Source: a virus. From it: DNA of 31,905 nucleotides. The position numbers and the translations under genes were made by a program. Location of the stretch: positions 1 through 31,905 of IMG/VR virus record IMGVR_UViG_3300049841_000025; one strand, written 5' to 3'. The notes below the pieces were generated by a model. The model worked only from the letters and a program-made list of their open reading frames with translations, searched no databases and was not told the origin of the DNA. Shown piece by piece: positions 9,821 through 19,089 of the stretch (its first letter is position 1; each line of letters starts with the position of its first letter).

Positions 9821-11170
9821 TTGAAGCTCACCGCAAAGCAGCAGGAAGCCCAAGCAGTCATCGCTGGGCCTGCGACTCACATCCTCCTGATTGGTGGAAG
9901 CCGCAGCGGTAAGACCTTCCTGCTCATCCGAAACATCGTGTTTCGGGCGCTCAAAGCCCCGAAGAGCAGACACGCTGTGTTCCGGTTCAGGTTCAACGCC
10001 TGTAAGTCGTCAGTGGTTCAGGACACATTCCCCAAGGTGATGCAGGTAGCCTTTCCTGGCGTCAAGTTCAACCTGAGCAAAACCGACTGGTATGCCGAGT
10101 TCGAGAACGGTAGCCAAATCTGGTTCGGTGGTCTGGATGACAAGGAACGGGCCGAGAAGATCCTCGGCATGGAGTTCGTCACCATCTATCTAAACGAGGC
10201 CAGCCAGATCCCCCAAGCTAGCCGGGACATGGCGGTAACGCGCCTTGCACAGCACGTCATGCAGGAGATTGAGGGCAGGGAGCCTGTCCCGCTCAAGCCT
10301 CGCATGTACTATGACTGCAACCCGCCGAGCAAAGCACACTGGACGTACAAACTGTTCGTGCTCAAGCAAGACCCAGACACCCGGCAATCACTGAGCAAGC
10401 CGGATGATTACGCATATTTCAGGATCAACCCCCAAGACAATGCCGCAAACGTCAGCGCCGGATACCTCGAAACCCTGCAGCAGCTTGGCGCAAGACTCCG
10501 TAAGCGATTCCTTGATGGTGAGTTCGCAGACGCCACGCCAAACGCCTTGTTCTCCGATGAGTCAATCGAAACTTGGCGAGTCATGGACGGCCGGTTGCCA
10601 GACTTCGTGCGGGTTGTCGTCGCAGTCGATCCAAGTGGATCAGGAGACGTGGAGAACGCGGACAACGATGCTATCGGAATCGCTGTTGCCGCACTCGGTA
10701 CTGATGGAAACGCTTATCTGCTGGAGGACGCAACAGTCAAGGCTGGCCCAGCAACATGGGGAAAGATCGCAGCCGACGCCTATGACAGACATCAGGCAGA
10801 CTGCATCGTCGGTGAAGTCAACTACGGCGGCGCTATGGTCGAGCACACCATACAGACCGCCAGGCGAGACGCAGGACAGCGCAGAATCCCTTACAAGTCA
10901 GTGATAGCCACCCGAGGCAAGGCAGTGCGGGCTGAGCCGATCAGCGCACTGTATGAGCAGGGGAAGGTGCGCCATGTCGGGTATTTCAGAGACTTAGAGG
11001 ACGAACTTGTAGCCTTCTCGACTGTTGGCTATCTCGGAGACAGATCGCCAAACCGAGCCGATGCACTGATTTGGGCATTGACCGAGCTATTCCCCGGAAT
11101 CGTCACGCCTCGCAAAGAGAAGAAAGAGGCCAAACCCTATCAACCCCCACAGTCGTGGATGGCGGCATGA
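9821..11170 (+). CDS. Terminase large subunit (449 aa)
   Basis: This is the ATPase-nuclease motor that packages phage DNA into the procapsid through the portal. Walker A GGSRSGKT lies at residues 25-32. The Walker B-like strand TIYLNEA at 121-127 carries catalytic Glu126 (Asn instead of the usual Asp before it). The RNase H-like nuclease domain has VVVAVDPSGSG (Asp270), GEVNYGG (Glu332) and NRADALIW (Asp414) as the likely metal-binding triad. Length fits the family. The start is TTG 9821: the frame is closed by a stop 30 bases upstream and has no ATG. It overlaps the next gene by four bases. Confidence 0.95.
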   Translation: MKLTAKQQEAQAVIAGPATHILLIGGSRSGKTFLLIRNIVFRALKAPKSRHAVFRFRFNACKSSVVQDTFPKVMQVAFPGVKFNLSKTDWYAEFENGSQIWFGGLDDKERAEKILGMEFVTIYLNEASQIPQASRDMAVTRLAQHVMQEIEGREPVPLKPRMYYDCNPPSKAHWTYKLFVLKQDPDTRQSLSKPDDYAYFRINPQDNAANVSAGYLETLQQLGARLRKRFLDGEFADATPNALFSDESIETWRVMDGRLPDFVRVVVAVDPSGSGDVENADNDAIGIAVAALGTDGNAYLLEDATVKAGPATWGKIAADAYDRHQADCIVGEVNYGGAMVEHTIQTARRDAGQRRIPYKSVIATRGKAVRAEPISALYEQGKVRHVGYFRDLEDELVAFSTVGYLGDRSPNRADALIWALTELFPGIVTPRKEKKEAKPYQPPQSWMAA

Positions 11171-11472
11171 CAAAATACATGATTACGCTTGAGTTGATTG
11201 TTAAAGAGGCGCTTCGGATCATTGGGCACGGCAGAATCGGTGCGGTTTCTATGTATGACATATATACAGACAGCCTAATGGTGCGCCTAAACTATGGCGA
11301 GCGCACGGACAGCCTGCAGATACCGTGTAACGATCTACTCCTGTCACTGAATGCGTTCAAGGACAAGTGGCTAACCAATTTGCCCGATAAAGCAGCGTTT
11401 GAAACGCCTACGGAGAAGTTCCTACGACTCACGGCAGGCGCCGATTCCGCATATGTTGGAGAGCGGCACTAG
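11167..11472 (+). CDS. Hypothetical protein between terminase and portal (101 aa)
   Basis: The product starts MTKYMITLELIVKEALRIIG at an ATG overlapping the terminase stop. The central part (VSMYDIYTDSLMVRLNYGER, TDSLQIPCNDLLLSLNAF) suggests a beta-alpha fold. There is no catalytic or membrane signature. It is coupled to the terminase gene and ends 35 bases before the portal gene. The family is not recognised. Confidence 0.65.
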   Translation: MTKYMITLELIVKEALRIIGHGRIGAVSMYDIYTDSLMVRLNYGERTDSLQIPCNDLLLSLNAFKDKWLTNLPDKAAFETPTEKFLRLTAGADSAYVGERH

Positions 11473-11482
11473 TTGTGATAAA

Positions 11483-11498
11483 GTGAGCGCGCACTATT
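11483..11498 (+). promoter_or_regulatory. Late-promoter-like element before portal
   Basis: GTGAGCGCGCACTATT shares 14 of 16 bases with GTTAGCGCGTACTATT at 21961-21976. CACTAT could be a -10 box, but no proper -35 lies at the right distance. The portal ATG follows only 9 bases later and has no ribosome-binding site, so a nearly leaderless transcript is possible. Confidence 0.35.
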
Positions 11499-11507
11499 GG
11501 CGCGCAC

Positions 11508-13832
11508 ATGGCAAAGCAAGACACGCTGCAACAGGCACGAGAAGAATACGCCGACGCACAAGAAGCAGTCCGGGAGCAGCACGAGCGATTCCGTGCGGAT
11601 CTTCGCTTCTCCAATCCTGCCGAGCCTGAGCAATGGGACGACTACGCTAAGGTGGCCCGCAAGGGGCGCCCTATGCTCACCCTGGACCGTACCAATCAGT
11701 ACATCGCCCAGGTTGTCAACGACTCCCGACAGAACAAACCCAGCATCCAGACCCTCCCGGCCGACTCCCGGGCTGATATAGAGGTAGCGAAACGACTCAA
11801 CGGCATCATTCGCCACATTGAGTACACCTCCCGCGCTGCGATTGCCTATGACACGGCCATTGAGCTATCCGCACGGGTAGGACAGGGCTGGCTCCGCGTT
11901 CTGCCCAAGGTCGTCCGTTCCGAGACGAACGAGCAGGAAATCACCATTGCACGGGTCCACGACCCGATGAGCATCTGTCTCGACCCGAACTCGGTAGAGC
12001 CTGACGGGTGCGATTCGATGTTTGGGTTTGCCGAGTCAACCCTGACTGATAAAGCCTTCTCCCGCATGTATCCCAAGGCCAAGAAGGCCAGTTGGGACAG
12101 CGAAGGGTGGTTCGGGGACGACTCAATCCGCATTGCTGAGCAGTTCAGGATCTACGAAGAGAAGCAGAACCGCATCACCATCCGAGGCCCAGAGGGCAAT
12201 CAGATGTCGGTTAGCGAGGATGATTACTGGAAGATCGCGGCGCAAACTGGTATGAAGCCCGAAGTATTGGGCACGTTCATTGCCAAGACGCGCAAGGTGA
12301 AGTGGCGCAAGCTGTCAGGCGTGGAAGTCTTGGAAGAGACGGAGTTTCCCAGCCAGTGGGTGCCGCTGATCCCCGTCCTTGGCTATGAACTGTGGGTAGA
12401 GGGTAAACGCTACCTCTGCGGCATGGTGCGCCGCATGATGGACGGCCAGAGGCTTCACAACTACGAAGCCAGCGCGCAGACAGAAGCCTTGATGGTGCAG
12501 CCTAAGGCGCCTTTCTTGGTGTCTACCCGTGCGCTTGAGGGAAACGAGAAAGAATGGCAGTCCCTAAACAGCGGGAATCCTCCGTACCTGCCGTGGAATG
12601 ACCTGGACACGGACAACCCCAACGCCCCGCCAGTTCAGCCGCCTCAGCGCCTCTCCCCGCCCTCGTTCCCTGCTGCGTTCAACAACGGCAACACCCGTGG
12701 ATCGATGGAGATGGAAGCCTCCGTGGGCATGTCCAAGTCAAATCTTGGGCAACCGTCAAACGCAGTAAGCGGGCGGGCCAAGCTGGCAGATCAGCGCGAG
12801 GGAGATACGGCCAACTTCCATTACATCGACAACCTGCGCCGATCAATGGAGCACATGGGCCGAATCATCGTGGACATGATCCCGAAGATTTACGACACCG
12901 AGCGCCAAGCAAAGATCATGGGGGAGGATGGTGAGCAATCAGCCGTTCAGATCAATCCGAACATGCCTAACCCCGTGGCGAAGCAGGGCGGGAAGATTGT
13001 CGCCATCAATCCGGGTGTCGGCGCCTATGACGTGCGCGTCAAGGTCGGGCCGTCCTTCGCGTCGCTTAGAGAAGAGACAGCAGCCAACCTGACAGAACTC
13101 AGCCGGGGGAATCCTCAGTTGGGGGCTGCTCTTGCCCCTCTTCTGGTGAAGATGAGCGATCTGCCAGAGGCGGACAAGATCAGCCGGGTTGCCATTGCGA
13201 TGCTCCCGCCTAACGTCCAGCAGGTTTACAACGAGGACGACAGCGACTCGGAAATCCCGGCCGGGGTGAAGGCCAAGATGATGGCCGATGCTCAGCAGAT
13301 CGAGCAAATGTCCGCCGCTATGGATCAGGCGGGACAGGTCATCCAAGACCTACAGGGCCAGGTCAACGAGAAGAACACGCAGGTTCAGGACGAAGCGGCT
13401 AAGGCTACGGCTGAAATCAAGGCCGCACAGACTGAACTGAAGGCCCAGGCAGATGCTCTGGCCTCTCAGAAGCGCGAGCTTGACCTACAGAAGCGCAATG
13501 CCCAGCTTGAGCTTGACCTGAGTGTCATGCGCGCTCAGGAGAAGTTGCGGGTGGCGGCTGAGCCCCCCGAGATGCCTGAGACGGATAGCGAGGCAGAGGC
13601 TCCAGAACCTGAGGACGACAAGGAAGACAAGATGCTTGCAGCGCTCTCCGAGGCTGTGATGAGCATCGCAACTCAGGTTCAACAGGTTTCTGCCCAAGTC
13701 GAGCAGATCGGCCAGCAGGTAGAGGGTGCAAAGACTGTCGGGGCTGAGAAGATCAAAGGGCAGGACGGCAAGATGATTGGCGCAAGGATCACACAGGCAG
13801 ACGGCACAACCCGTGACGTGCTGATTCAATAA
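11508..13832 (+). CDS. P22-like portal protein (774 aa)
   Basis: The dodecameric portal ring forms the DNA channel and docks terminase and tail. P22-type features appear in order: the N-terminal GRPMLTLDRTNQYIAQVVND (about residues 53-72); the region TAIELSARVGQGWLRVLPKV; HDPMSICLDPNSVEPDGCDS; and the core around YLCGMVRRMMDGQRLHNYEA. Length is close to P22 gp1. From about residue 600 the protein becomes a long Gln/Ala/Glu-rich coiled coil plus an acidic segment (SEAEAPEPEDDKEDK), comparable to the barrel extension of P22 but richer in heptads. The stop overlaps the next ATG (TAATG). Confidence 0.93.
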   Translation: MAKQDTLQQAREEYADAQEAVREQHERFRADLRFSNPAEPEQWDDYAKVARKGRPMLTLDRTNQYIAQVVNDSRQNKPSIQTLPADSRADIEVAKRLNGIIRHIEYTSRAAIAYDTAIELSARVGQGWLRVLPKVVRSETNEQEITIARVHDPMSICLDPNSVEPDGCDSMFGFAESTLTDKAFSRMYPKAKKASWDSEGWFGDDSIRIAEQFRIYEEKQNRITIRGPEGNQMSVSEDDYWKIAAQTGMKPEVLGTFIAKTRKVKWRKLSGVEVLEETEFPSQWVPLIPVLGYELWVEGKRYLCGMVRRMMDGQRLHNYEASAQTEALMVQPKAPFLVSTRALEGNEKEWQSLNSGNPPYLPWNDLDTDNPNAPPVQPPQRLSPPSFPAAFNNGNTRGSMEMEASVGMSKSNLGQPSNAVSGRAKLADQREGDTANFHYIDNLRRSMEHMGRIIVDMIPKIYDTERQAKIMGEDGEQSAVQINPNMPNPVAKQGGKIVAINPGVGAYDVRVKVGPSFASLREETAANLTELSRGNPQLGAALAPLLVKMSDLPEADKISRVAIAMLPPNVQQVYNEDDSDSEIPAGVKAKMMADAQQIEQMSAAMDQAGQVIQDLQGQVNEKNTQVQDEAAKATAEIKAAQTELKAQADALASQKRELDLQKRNAQLELDLSVMRAQEKLRVAAEPPEMPETDSEAEAPEPEDDKEDKMLAALSEAVMSIATQVQQVSAQVEQIGQQVEGAKTVGAEKIKGQDGKMIGARITQADGTTRDVLIQ

Positions 13833-16800
13833 TGGCTGTCTCGCACGTAAAGTCCAACCCCGTCGCAAACATGACGGGGACCGTTACGGTCTTCAACTCA
13901 GCAGGCATCACGACGACCGTCGCGGCTACTGATCTTGTCCGGCCGACTGATTGGAACTCCGCACACAACCAGTATGTGACCATCGGCGGAAACACTGCTG
14001 GCGCCTCGACTCTATCGGGAACGAACGTAGAGTTTCACGGCGGGAATAACGTCACCCTCAGCGGCGACGGGCAAACCATCATCTTCTCTGCTCCGAACCA
14101 GACGGTTCAGACGCAGAACATGGTCAGTGTCCAAGGCTCGACAGGCGCAATCGTTTTTAACAACGCCAATGGCGTGACGTTCGGGGCTAACGCTTCGACC
14201 ATCACCGCGAGTCACAACGGCCTCACAACCGCCGCGCAGTCGAACCACTCGCACGGCAACCCGACATTGGCACTCACGAACCTGTCGGGCACGACTGCTA
14301 GCAATTCTGCTGGCCTGACCCTGAGCCTGTCTGCCGCAGCCCCTGGTGGAGGTGGTGTTGGCCTGTCTGCCGGTACTCAATCCGTCTCTACCGGCACGGT
14401 GGTGTTCGCAAACTCCAATGGCGTGAGCTTTGGAATGAGCGGATCTAACCAAGTCACGGCGAGCTACACGGTTCCATCAGCCACGGTAACGGTTAATGCA
14501 GCATCAAACACCACTCAAAACAGCAGCGGAACTGTCAACCTATCTGCTCTCACCTTCCAGGGCGCAGGCGTTGCATCGGTGGGTCTATCAAACGGATCAG
14601 TCGTCATCAGCGTACCCTCTGGTGGGGGTGCCGGTGATGGTGGCAACGTCATCGCCGCAGGTAGCCAGACCGGAACCAGCCTCGGCACGGTCAAGTTCGA
14701 AAACAGCAACGGCATCACGTTCGGGATGTCCGGGTCTACTCAGGTTACAGCCTCTCATAACGGGCTCACGACCGCAGCTCAATCTAATCACTCTCACGGC
14801 AACCCAACTCTAGCGCTGACGAACCTGTCAGGGACGACCGCTAGCAACTCGGCAGGCTTGACCCTAAGCTTGTCTGCTGCTGCTCCTGGAGGGGCCGCTA
14901 GTGCCACGGCATACGCCACTGGCAACACGACCCAGAGTAGCAGCGGCACATTTGCCGTTAGCTCGATGGTTGTTCAGGGAACGGGCGGCGTGTCTGCTGG
15001 TGTCTCGAACGGCTCTATCGTCATCAGTGGCCCGACGCTCACGTCTCTGTCGGTCACTGGCGCTCTGTCTGCATCGTCAAACGGCTCAACGATCAGCCTT
15101 GGTGTGGGGACGGTTACTGCCTCGATCATCGGGAACACGACCCAGACAAGTACCGGAACGGTCAACCTCAACGGCCTTGTTGTGTCGGGCGCTGGCGGGC
15201 TGTCTGCGGGTATCTCAGCAGGCACGCTAATCCTGTCGGGTGCTACGGGTGGTGGCGGCGGTGGCGGTGTCGCGGCGGCGAACAGCCAAACGACTTACAC
15301 GAGTGGCACATTCAGCCTGATCGAAGCCGGTGGAGCAATCACCATCGCCTCAACCACGGGGCAGCGGTTCAACTTTTCCGTTCCTGCCACGTCTAGTCTG
15401 TCCGGTGTTGGGAACATCACCATCACTCCTAATGGCAGCACCATCAGCATCTCGGTCGGGACGGCTGCGCCTAGCCCTATCGTCATGTCCGCAGGGACGA
15501 CCTCCGGCAGTCTGTCAAATGTTGTGTTTGGCGACTCTAACGGTGTTTCGTTCGGACTTAATGGGTCAACGATCACCGCTAGCCACAATGGCCTGACTAC
15601 CGCAGCGCAGTCCAATCATTCGCACGGCAATCCGACCCTTGCGCTGACGAACCTAAACGGAACGACTGCAAGCGCATCTAACGGACTCACGCTGAGTCTG
15701 TCTGCTGCCGCACAGACGGTGCAGCCGGTTGCTGTTAGTGGGCAGAACGGCTCCTATGCCTTCTCGACCCTGAGTTTCAGCAACGCCAACGGGATCAGCT
15801 TCGGCACCTCGGCAGGCTCTGCCATCACTGCGAGCCACAACGCGCTGACTACCGCGCGCGCGTCGAATGATGCCATTGGGCTGAACACGGCTCTGACGGC
15901 TAACGGGGTTGCTTGGACGGTCAATAGCTCCGGGCTGAGCCTGAATGTCCCGGCCTTCTTGACGACTGCAGCCCAAAGCGATCACAGCCACGGAAATCCG
16001 ACGCTGGCGCTCACGAACCTGAGCGGAACCACGGCCTCGAACTCTGCCGGTCTGACCCTGAGCCTGTCTGCAGCCGCTCCTGGCGGCGGTGGCGGCGCTG
16101 GTCTGTCTGCTGGCACTCAGTCGGTGAGCACGGGGACCGTGGTCTTTGCGAACAGCAACGGCATTACGTTCGGGATGTCTGGTTCAAGCCAGATCACCGC
16201 ATCGCACAATGGCCTGACCCAGCAATCAACTCAACCTGTCGCAGTCAGTGGTCAAAACGGGTCTTATGCCTTCTCCACGCTGAGTTTCAGCAATGCGAAC
16301 GGCATCAGCTTCGGAACGTCTGCCGGCTCGGCTGTCACTGCCTCTCACAACGGGTTGACCACTGCTAGGGCCTCTAACGACGCTATCGGCCTTAACTCAG
16401 CCTTTACGGCTGGTCCTCTGCTGATGACGATCAACAGCTCGGGCCTGAGCCTGAACGCAGCAAGCGCAGCAGGCACGACCTCTGGATTCACGGGTGGCGC
16501 GAGCATCTCGGGATCGATGACTCACAACACGGCTGGCCTTGCCATCAGCCTGAGCCATCCTGCGTGGATCACTACCGCTGCGCTGTCTGACCATAGCCAC
16601 GGCAATCCGACGCTCGCCCTGACCAATCTGTCTGGGACTACGGCATCCAACAGCGCAGGCTTGACGCTGAGCCTGTCTGCGGCTGCTGGTGGTGGCGTGA
16701 ACCCCGCTGCTAGCGCCTCGAATGGATCGTTTGCCTTCACAACGCTGAACTTCAGCAACGCCAACAACGTCACGTTCGGCACGTCTGTTGGCGGGATCAT

Positions 16801-17680
16801 CACGGCATCTGTCGCGGCGCCTGGTGTGGCTGCTGAGGCAAACGCCATCAACCTGCTCGGGGCGAACACCGCAGGCAACACCACTGCGACGGGATCGACC
16901 ATTGGCTGGTCGGGTGTAAACCTGACGCTCAGCGGGACCAATGCTTCTCAGATCGTCATCAGCGCACCGGCTACCTCATCCATTGTCGGAGTTTCTGGAA
17001 TCGGAATCAGCACGGCAGGCAGCACGATTTCGATCTATCAGAACGTGGCTCAGCAGAGCTTCTTTATGGCGATGCCTGCCAACGCATCGACGTTCGCTTC
17101 TCAAGTCGGCAATGGAACAGTTGCGGTTTACCCTGTCGTGCGAGAAGGCGCGTTTAGCGCATCCCGCGCCGATATCTGGGCAAGCGTGTCTGTCTCGTCA
17201 AGCTCAAACAGCAGCCATGCGGGGGTCTTGTCGGTCTACGCGGGTATCTACACCCGCAACGGGTCAACCCTCTCCCTCGCTTCCAGTGGGTCGCAGAGCT
17301 ATCAATGGTCCAACACCAGCAATAACAGCCTTGGCTCGATTGCTTCCCTGCGTCAGTTCTCCATTCCGATCAATGTAAACTACACGGGTGGCGATGACCT
17401 ATGGGTGGCTGTGATGAGCCGATCCAGCACGACCAATGCAAACTGGTTCACCGCCTCCAACATCCTCCAATCTTCTGGCGGGCATAGCGGACAGCTTGTT
17501 GGCCTGATCGGTCAGGCAAGTGATGCAACTCGTGGCCCGCTTGGATTCGGCAGATTCTCGGCATCAAGCACCGTTCTCCCATCGTCTATGGGGTTCTCGC
17601 AAATCACTGGCGGTCAGGGCGGCACCGCATCTGCTAGCCGGTTGATGCCTAACGTGTTATTCCAGAACTTCACTGCGTAA
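13832..17680 (+). CDS. Giant Ser/Thr/Gly/Asn-rich repeat protein, adhesin or fibre-like (1282 aa)
   Basis: Short beta-strand motifs repeat throughout: GxxFxxSNGVSFGxSGS, TASHNGLTTAAQSNHSHG, NPTLALTNLSGTTASNSAG, LTLSLSAAA. Five copies of a 41-44 residue block occur (DNA 14219-16693), separated by polyglycine linkers. Two copies of QPVAVSGQNGSYAFSTLSFS lie at 15722 and 16232. The last 230 residues are not repetitive and look like a globular tip (YPVVREGAFSASRADIWASV, GDDLWVAVMSRS). Comparable repeat blocks are known to me from phage tail-fibre and virion surface proteins. The insertion between portal and scaffold genes is not in the P22 plan. Host adhesion or virion decoration is inference. It overlaps both neighbours by one base. 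Confidence 0.75.
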   Translation: MAVSHVKSNPVANMTGTVTVFNSAGITTTVAATDLVRPTDWNSAHNQYVTIGGNTAGASTLSGTNVEFHGGNNVTLSGDGQTIIFSAPNQTVQTQNMVSVQGSTGAIVFNNANGVTFGANASTITASHNGLTTAAQSNHSHGNPTLALTNLSGTTASNSAGLTLSLSAAAPGGGGVGLSAGTQSVSTGTVVFANSNGVSFGMSGSNQVTASYTVPSATVTVNAASNTTQNSSGTVNLSALTFQGAGVASVGLSNGSVVISVPSGGGAGDGGNVIAAGSQTGTSLGTVKFENSNGITFGMSGSTQVTASHNGLTTAAQSNHSHGNPTLALTNLSGTTASNSAGLTLSLSAAAPGGAASATAYATGNTTQSSSGTFAVSSMVVQGTGGVSAGVSNGSIVISGPTLTSLSVTGALSASSNGSTISLGVGTVTASIIGNTTQTSTGTVNLNGLVVSGAGGLSAGISAGTLILSGATGGGGGGGVAAANSQTTYTSGTFSLIEAGGAITIASTTGQRFNFSVPATSSLSGVGNITITPNGSTISISVGTAAPSPIVMSAGTTSGSLSNVVFGDSNGVSFGLNGSTITASHNGLTTAAQSNHSHGNPTLALTNLNGTTASASNGLTLSLSAAAQTVQPVAVSGQNGSYAFSTLSFSNANGISFGTSAGSAITASHNALTTARASNDAIGLNTALTANGVAWTVNSSGLSLNVPAFLTTAAQSDHSHGNPTLALTNLSGTTASNSAGLTLSLSAAAPGGGGGAGLSAGTQSVSTGTVVFANSNGITFGMSGSSQITASHNGLTQQSTQPVAVSGQNGSYAFSTLSFSNANGISFGTSAGSAVTASHNGLTTARASNDAIGLNSAFTAGPLLMTINSSGLSLNAASAAGTTSGFTGGASISGSMTHNTAGLAISLSHPAWITTAALSDHSHGNPTLALTNLSGTTASNSAGLTLSLSAAAGGGVNPAASASNGSFAFTTLNFSNANNVTFGTSVGGIITASVAAPGVAAEANAINLLGANTAGNTTATGSTIGWSGVNLTLSGTNASQIVISAPATSSIVGVSGIGISTAGSTISIYQNVAQQSFFMAMPANASTFASQVGNGTVAVYPVVREGAFSASRADIWASVSVSSSSNSSHAGVLSVYAGIYTRNGSTLSLASSGSQSYQWSNTSNNSLGSIASLRQFSIPINVNYTGGDDLWVAVMSRSSTTNANWFTASNILQSSGGHSGQLVGLIGQASDATRGPLGFGRFSASSTVLPSSMGFSQITGGQGGTASASRLMPNVLFQNFTA
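14219..16693 (+). repeat. Five-copy protein repeat with scrambled codons
   Basis: Units start at 14219, 14762, 15590, 15959 and 16568, all in frame, each coding for 41-44 nearly identical residues around HSHGNPTLALTNLSGTTAS. Copies 1 and 2 encode the same 44 residues but use different synonymous codons at about 27 of them. Confidence 0.85.
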
Positions 17681-17940
17681 TGGCTTACTACCTACCTTGG
17701 TTGAGCAATGGTGGAGGGGTTGGTACTCTGAACTTTGCATGGAATGCGAATGCAGGCGGAGATAATGTCACTAACTACAAGCTCTATTATGGAAGTGTGA
17801 GCGGTTTCTACACTGAAGTAGTATCAATGGGAAACGTCACTTCTTACAGTTTTTCCAATCCTGGCGGCACGAATTACTACGTCATCACCGCAGAGAATGC
17901 CAATGGTGAAAGCATCTTCTCAGATGAAATCGCCCGCTGA
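17680..17940 (+). CDS. Fibronectin type III domain protein (86 aa)
   Basis: A single Fn3-like beta sandwich: GTLNFAWNANAGGDNVTNYK, LYYGSVSGFYTEVVSMGN, then SYSFSNPGGTNYYVITAENA and NGESIFSDE. These match the A-to-G strand pattern with the typical W, YKLYYG and Y-x-V-x-A-x-N-x-x-G positions. Phage Fn3 domains are usually on virion surfaces and bind carbohydrate weakly. Here the domain is nearly the whole protein. The ATG overlaps the stop of the giant repeat protein, so the two are probably co-expressed structural partners. Confidence 0.8.
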   Translation: MAYYLPWLSNGGGVGTLNFAWNANAGGDNVTNYKLYYGSVSGFYTEVVSMGNVTSYSFSNPGGTNYYVITAENANGESIFSDEIAR

Positions 17941-18082
17941 CTCCGTGACAGTTTTCTACCCTCCGAATTCTGTGGTCAAGACGGCGCAGGGTGTTTGGTA
18001 CGTTCACAGAGATGGACGGTGGCAACCAATGACGCAAGAGGAAGTTGATGCGCTGGTAAAACTACAAGGAAACGAAAAATGA
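17924..18082 (+). CDS. Small hypothetical protein (52 aa)
   Basis: The product MKSPADSVTVFYPPNSVVKT then AQGVWYVHRDGRWQPMTQEE is short and ends in a helix. I chose ATG 17924, which overlaps the end of the Fn3 gene by 17 bases; an ATG at 17897 would overlap more. The VWYVHRDGRWQPM pattern looks like a small beta-hairpin. The family is unrecognised. The end overlaps the beta-helix gene by four bases. Confidence 0.5.
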   Translation: MKSPADSVTVFYPPNSVVKTAQGVWYVHRDGRWQPMTQEEVDALVKLQGNEK

Positions 18083-19089
18083 ACATCACCAGATCGCTAT
18101 TTGCGATGCTGATGTGTGCGGCTAGCCTGCCGGCGTTTGCAGTTAATTGCCCGGCATATCCTCAATTTCCAAGTACGGGTTGCACTGGATGGGCTCACAC
18201 TGGTGTTTCTTTGACCACGTATAGTGGATCGACAACGATCACGACGAATAACACCACCATCGACAGCAAGCAGATAAATTCAAGCATCACCATTGCTGCC
18301 AATAACGTCACCATCAAGCGCTCTCAGGTCAACGGACAGATTTTCATCAGTGGAAGCACGCGAACCGGAATCCTTATCGAAGATGTGAAGATCGTTGCCC
18401 CAAATACTGGCGGTGGCTCTGCTGGGCAATGCATCGGCGGGAATTCTGGTAGCGACGGCGGCGATACTGCGGCAGACTTCATCATTCGAAGAACTGATAT
18501 TTCAGGGTGTAGTCAAGGGGTCTATGGTCGCGGGTTCACGCTCGAAGACTCGTACATCCATGACCTATACGGACAAGGCGCCGATCACAACGAAGCGATA
18601 CTCGGACATACTGGACAGATTGTTGTGCGTCACAACTATCTATTCGCAGGTTTCAATGGGGACAGTACAGGAGGCGGTATGTCTGCTGTCATAGCGCTCT
18701 ATACACATAGCGCTTTTTGGGGAGACATGGATAGCGTCACCATCGAAAAGAACTTTCTAAAGACCGATAATTCAGGCGCTGGTCAGGCCGGGTACTGTCT
18801 GTATATGGGCGGTACATCAGACGATTCAGGCCAGGCGACGAACATGAAGTTCATCGATAACATCTTTGCGCTTGGATCAGGGAATGTGTGCGGCACATGG
18901 GGACCAACCGTCTATCCCCCTGACTCTCCAGGAAACGCCAGCGGATGCTTCACAAATAACAAATATGAGAACGGAACGGCTATCACAGAGGGAACGCTGG
19001 CAGCTTGTGCAGCAAGACCTAGCAAGCCAACCAACTTTCGCACCGTTCTGAATGAAGACTTGTTCATGTCATGGCTGATCCTTCACTAA
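18079..19089 (+). CDS. Secreted right-handed beta-helix (pectate-lyase-like) protein (336 aa)
   Basis: A Sec signal peptide (MNITRSLFAMLMCAASLPAF, cleavage after AFA at residue 21) is followed by a mature domain with regular strands typical of parallel beta-helix proteins: STTITTNNTTIDSKQINSSI, NVTIKRSQVNGQIFISG, FIIRRTDISGCSQGVYGRGF, DSYIHDLYGQGADHNEAI. Pectate-lyase-like folds bind or cleave polysaccharides. HNEAILGHTG with Asp and His side chains is a possible active-site region. A signal peptide on a gene within phage structural genes is unusual and suggests export from the infected cell or lysogen. An ATGA-type start overlaps the previous gene; the end overlaps the next by 19 bases. Confidence 0.75.
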   Translation: MNITRSLFAMLMCAASLPAFAVNCPAYPQFPSTGCTGWAHTGVSLTTYSGSTTITTNNTTIDSKQINSSITIAANNVTIKRSQVNGQIFISGSTRTGILIEDVKIVAPNTGGGSAGQCIGGNSGSDGGDTAADFIIRRTDISGCSQGVYGRGFTLEDSYIHDLYGQGADHNEAILGHTGQIVVRHNYLFAGFNGDSTGGGMSAVIALYTHSAFWGDMDSVTIEKNFLKTDNSGAGQAGYCLYMGGTSDDSGQATNMKFIDNIFALGSGNVCGTWGPTVYPPDSPGNASGCFTNNKYENGTAITEGTLAACAARPSKPTNFRTVLNEDLFMSWLILH

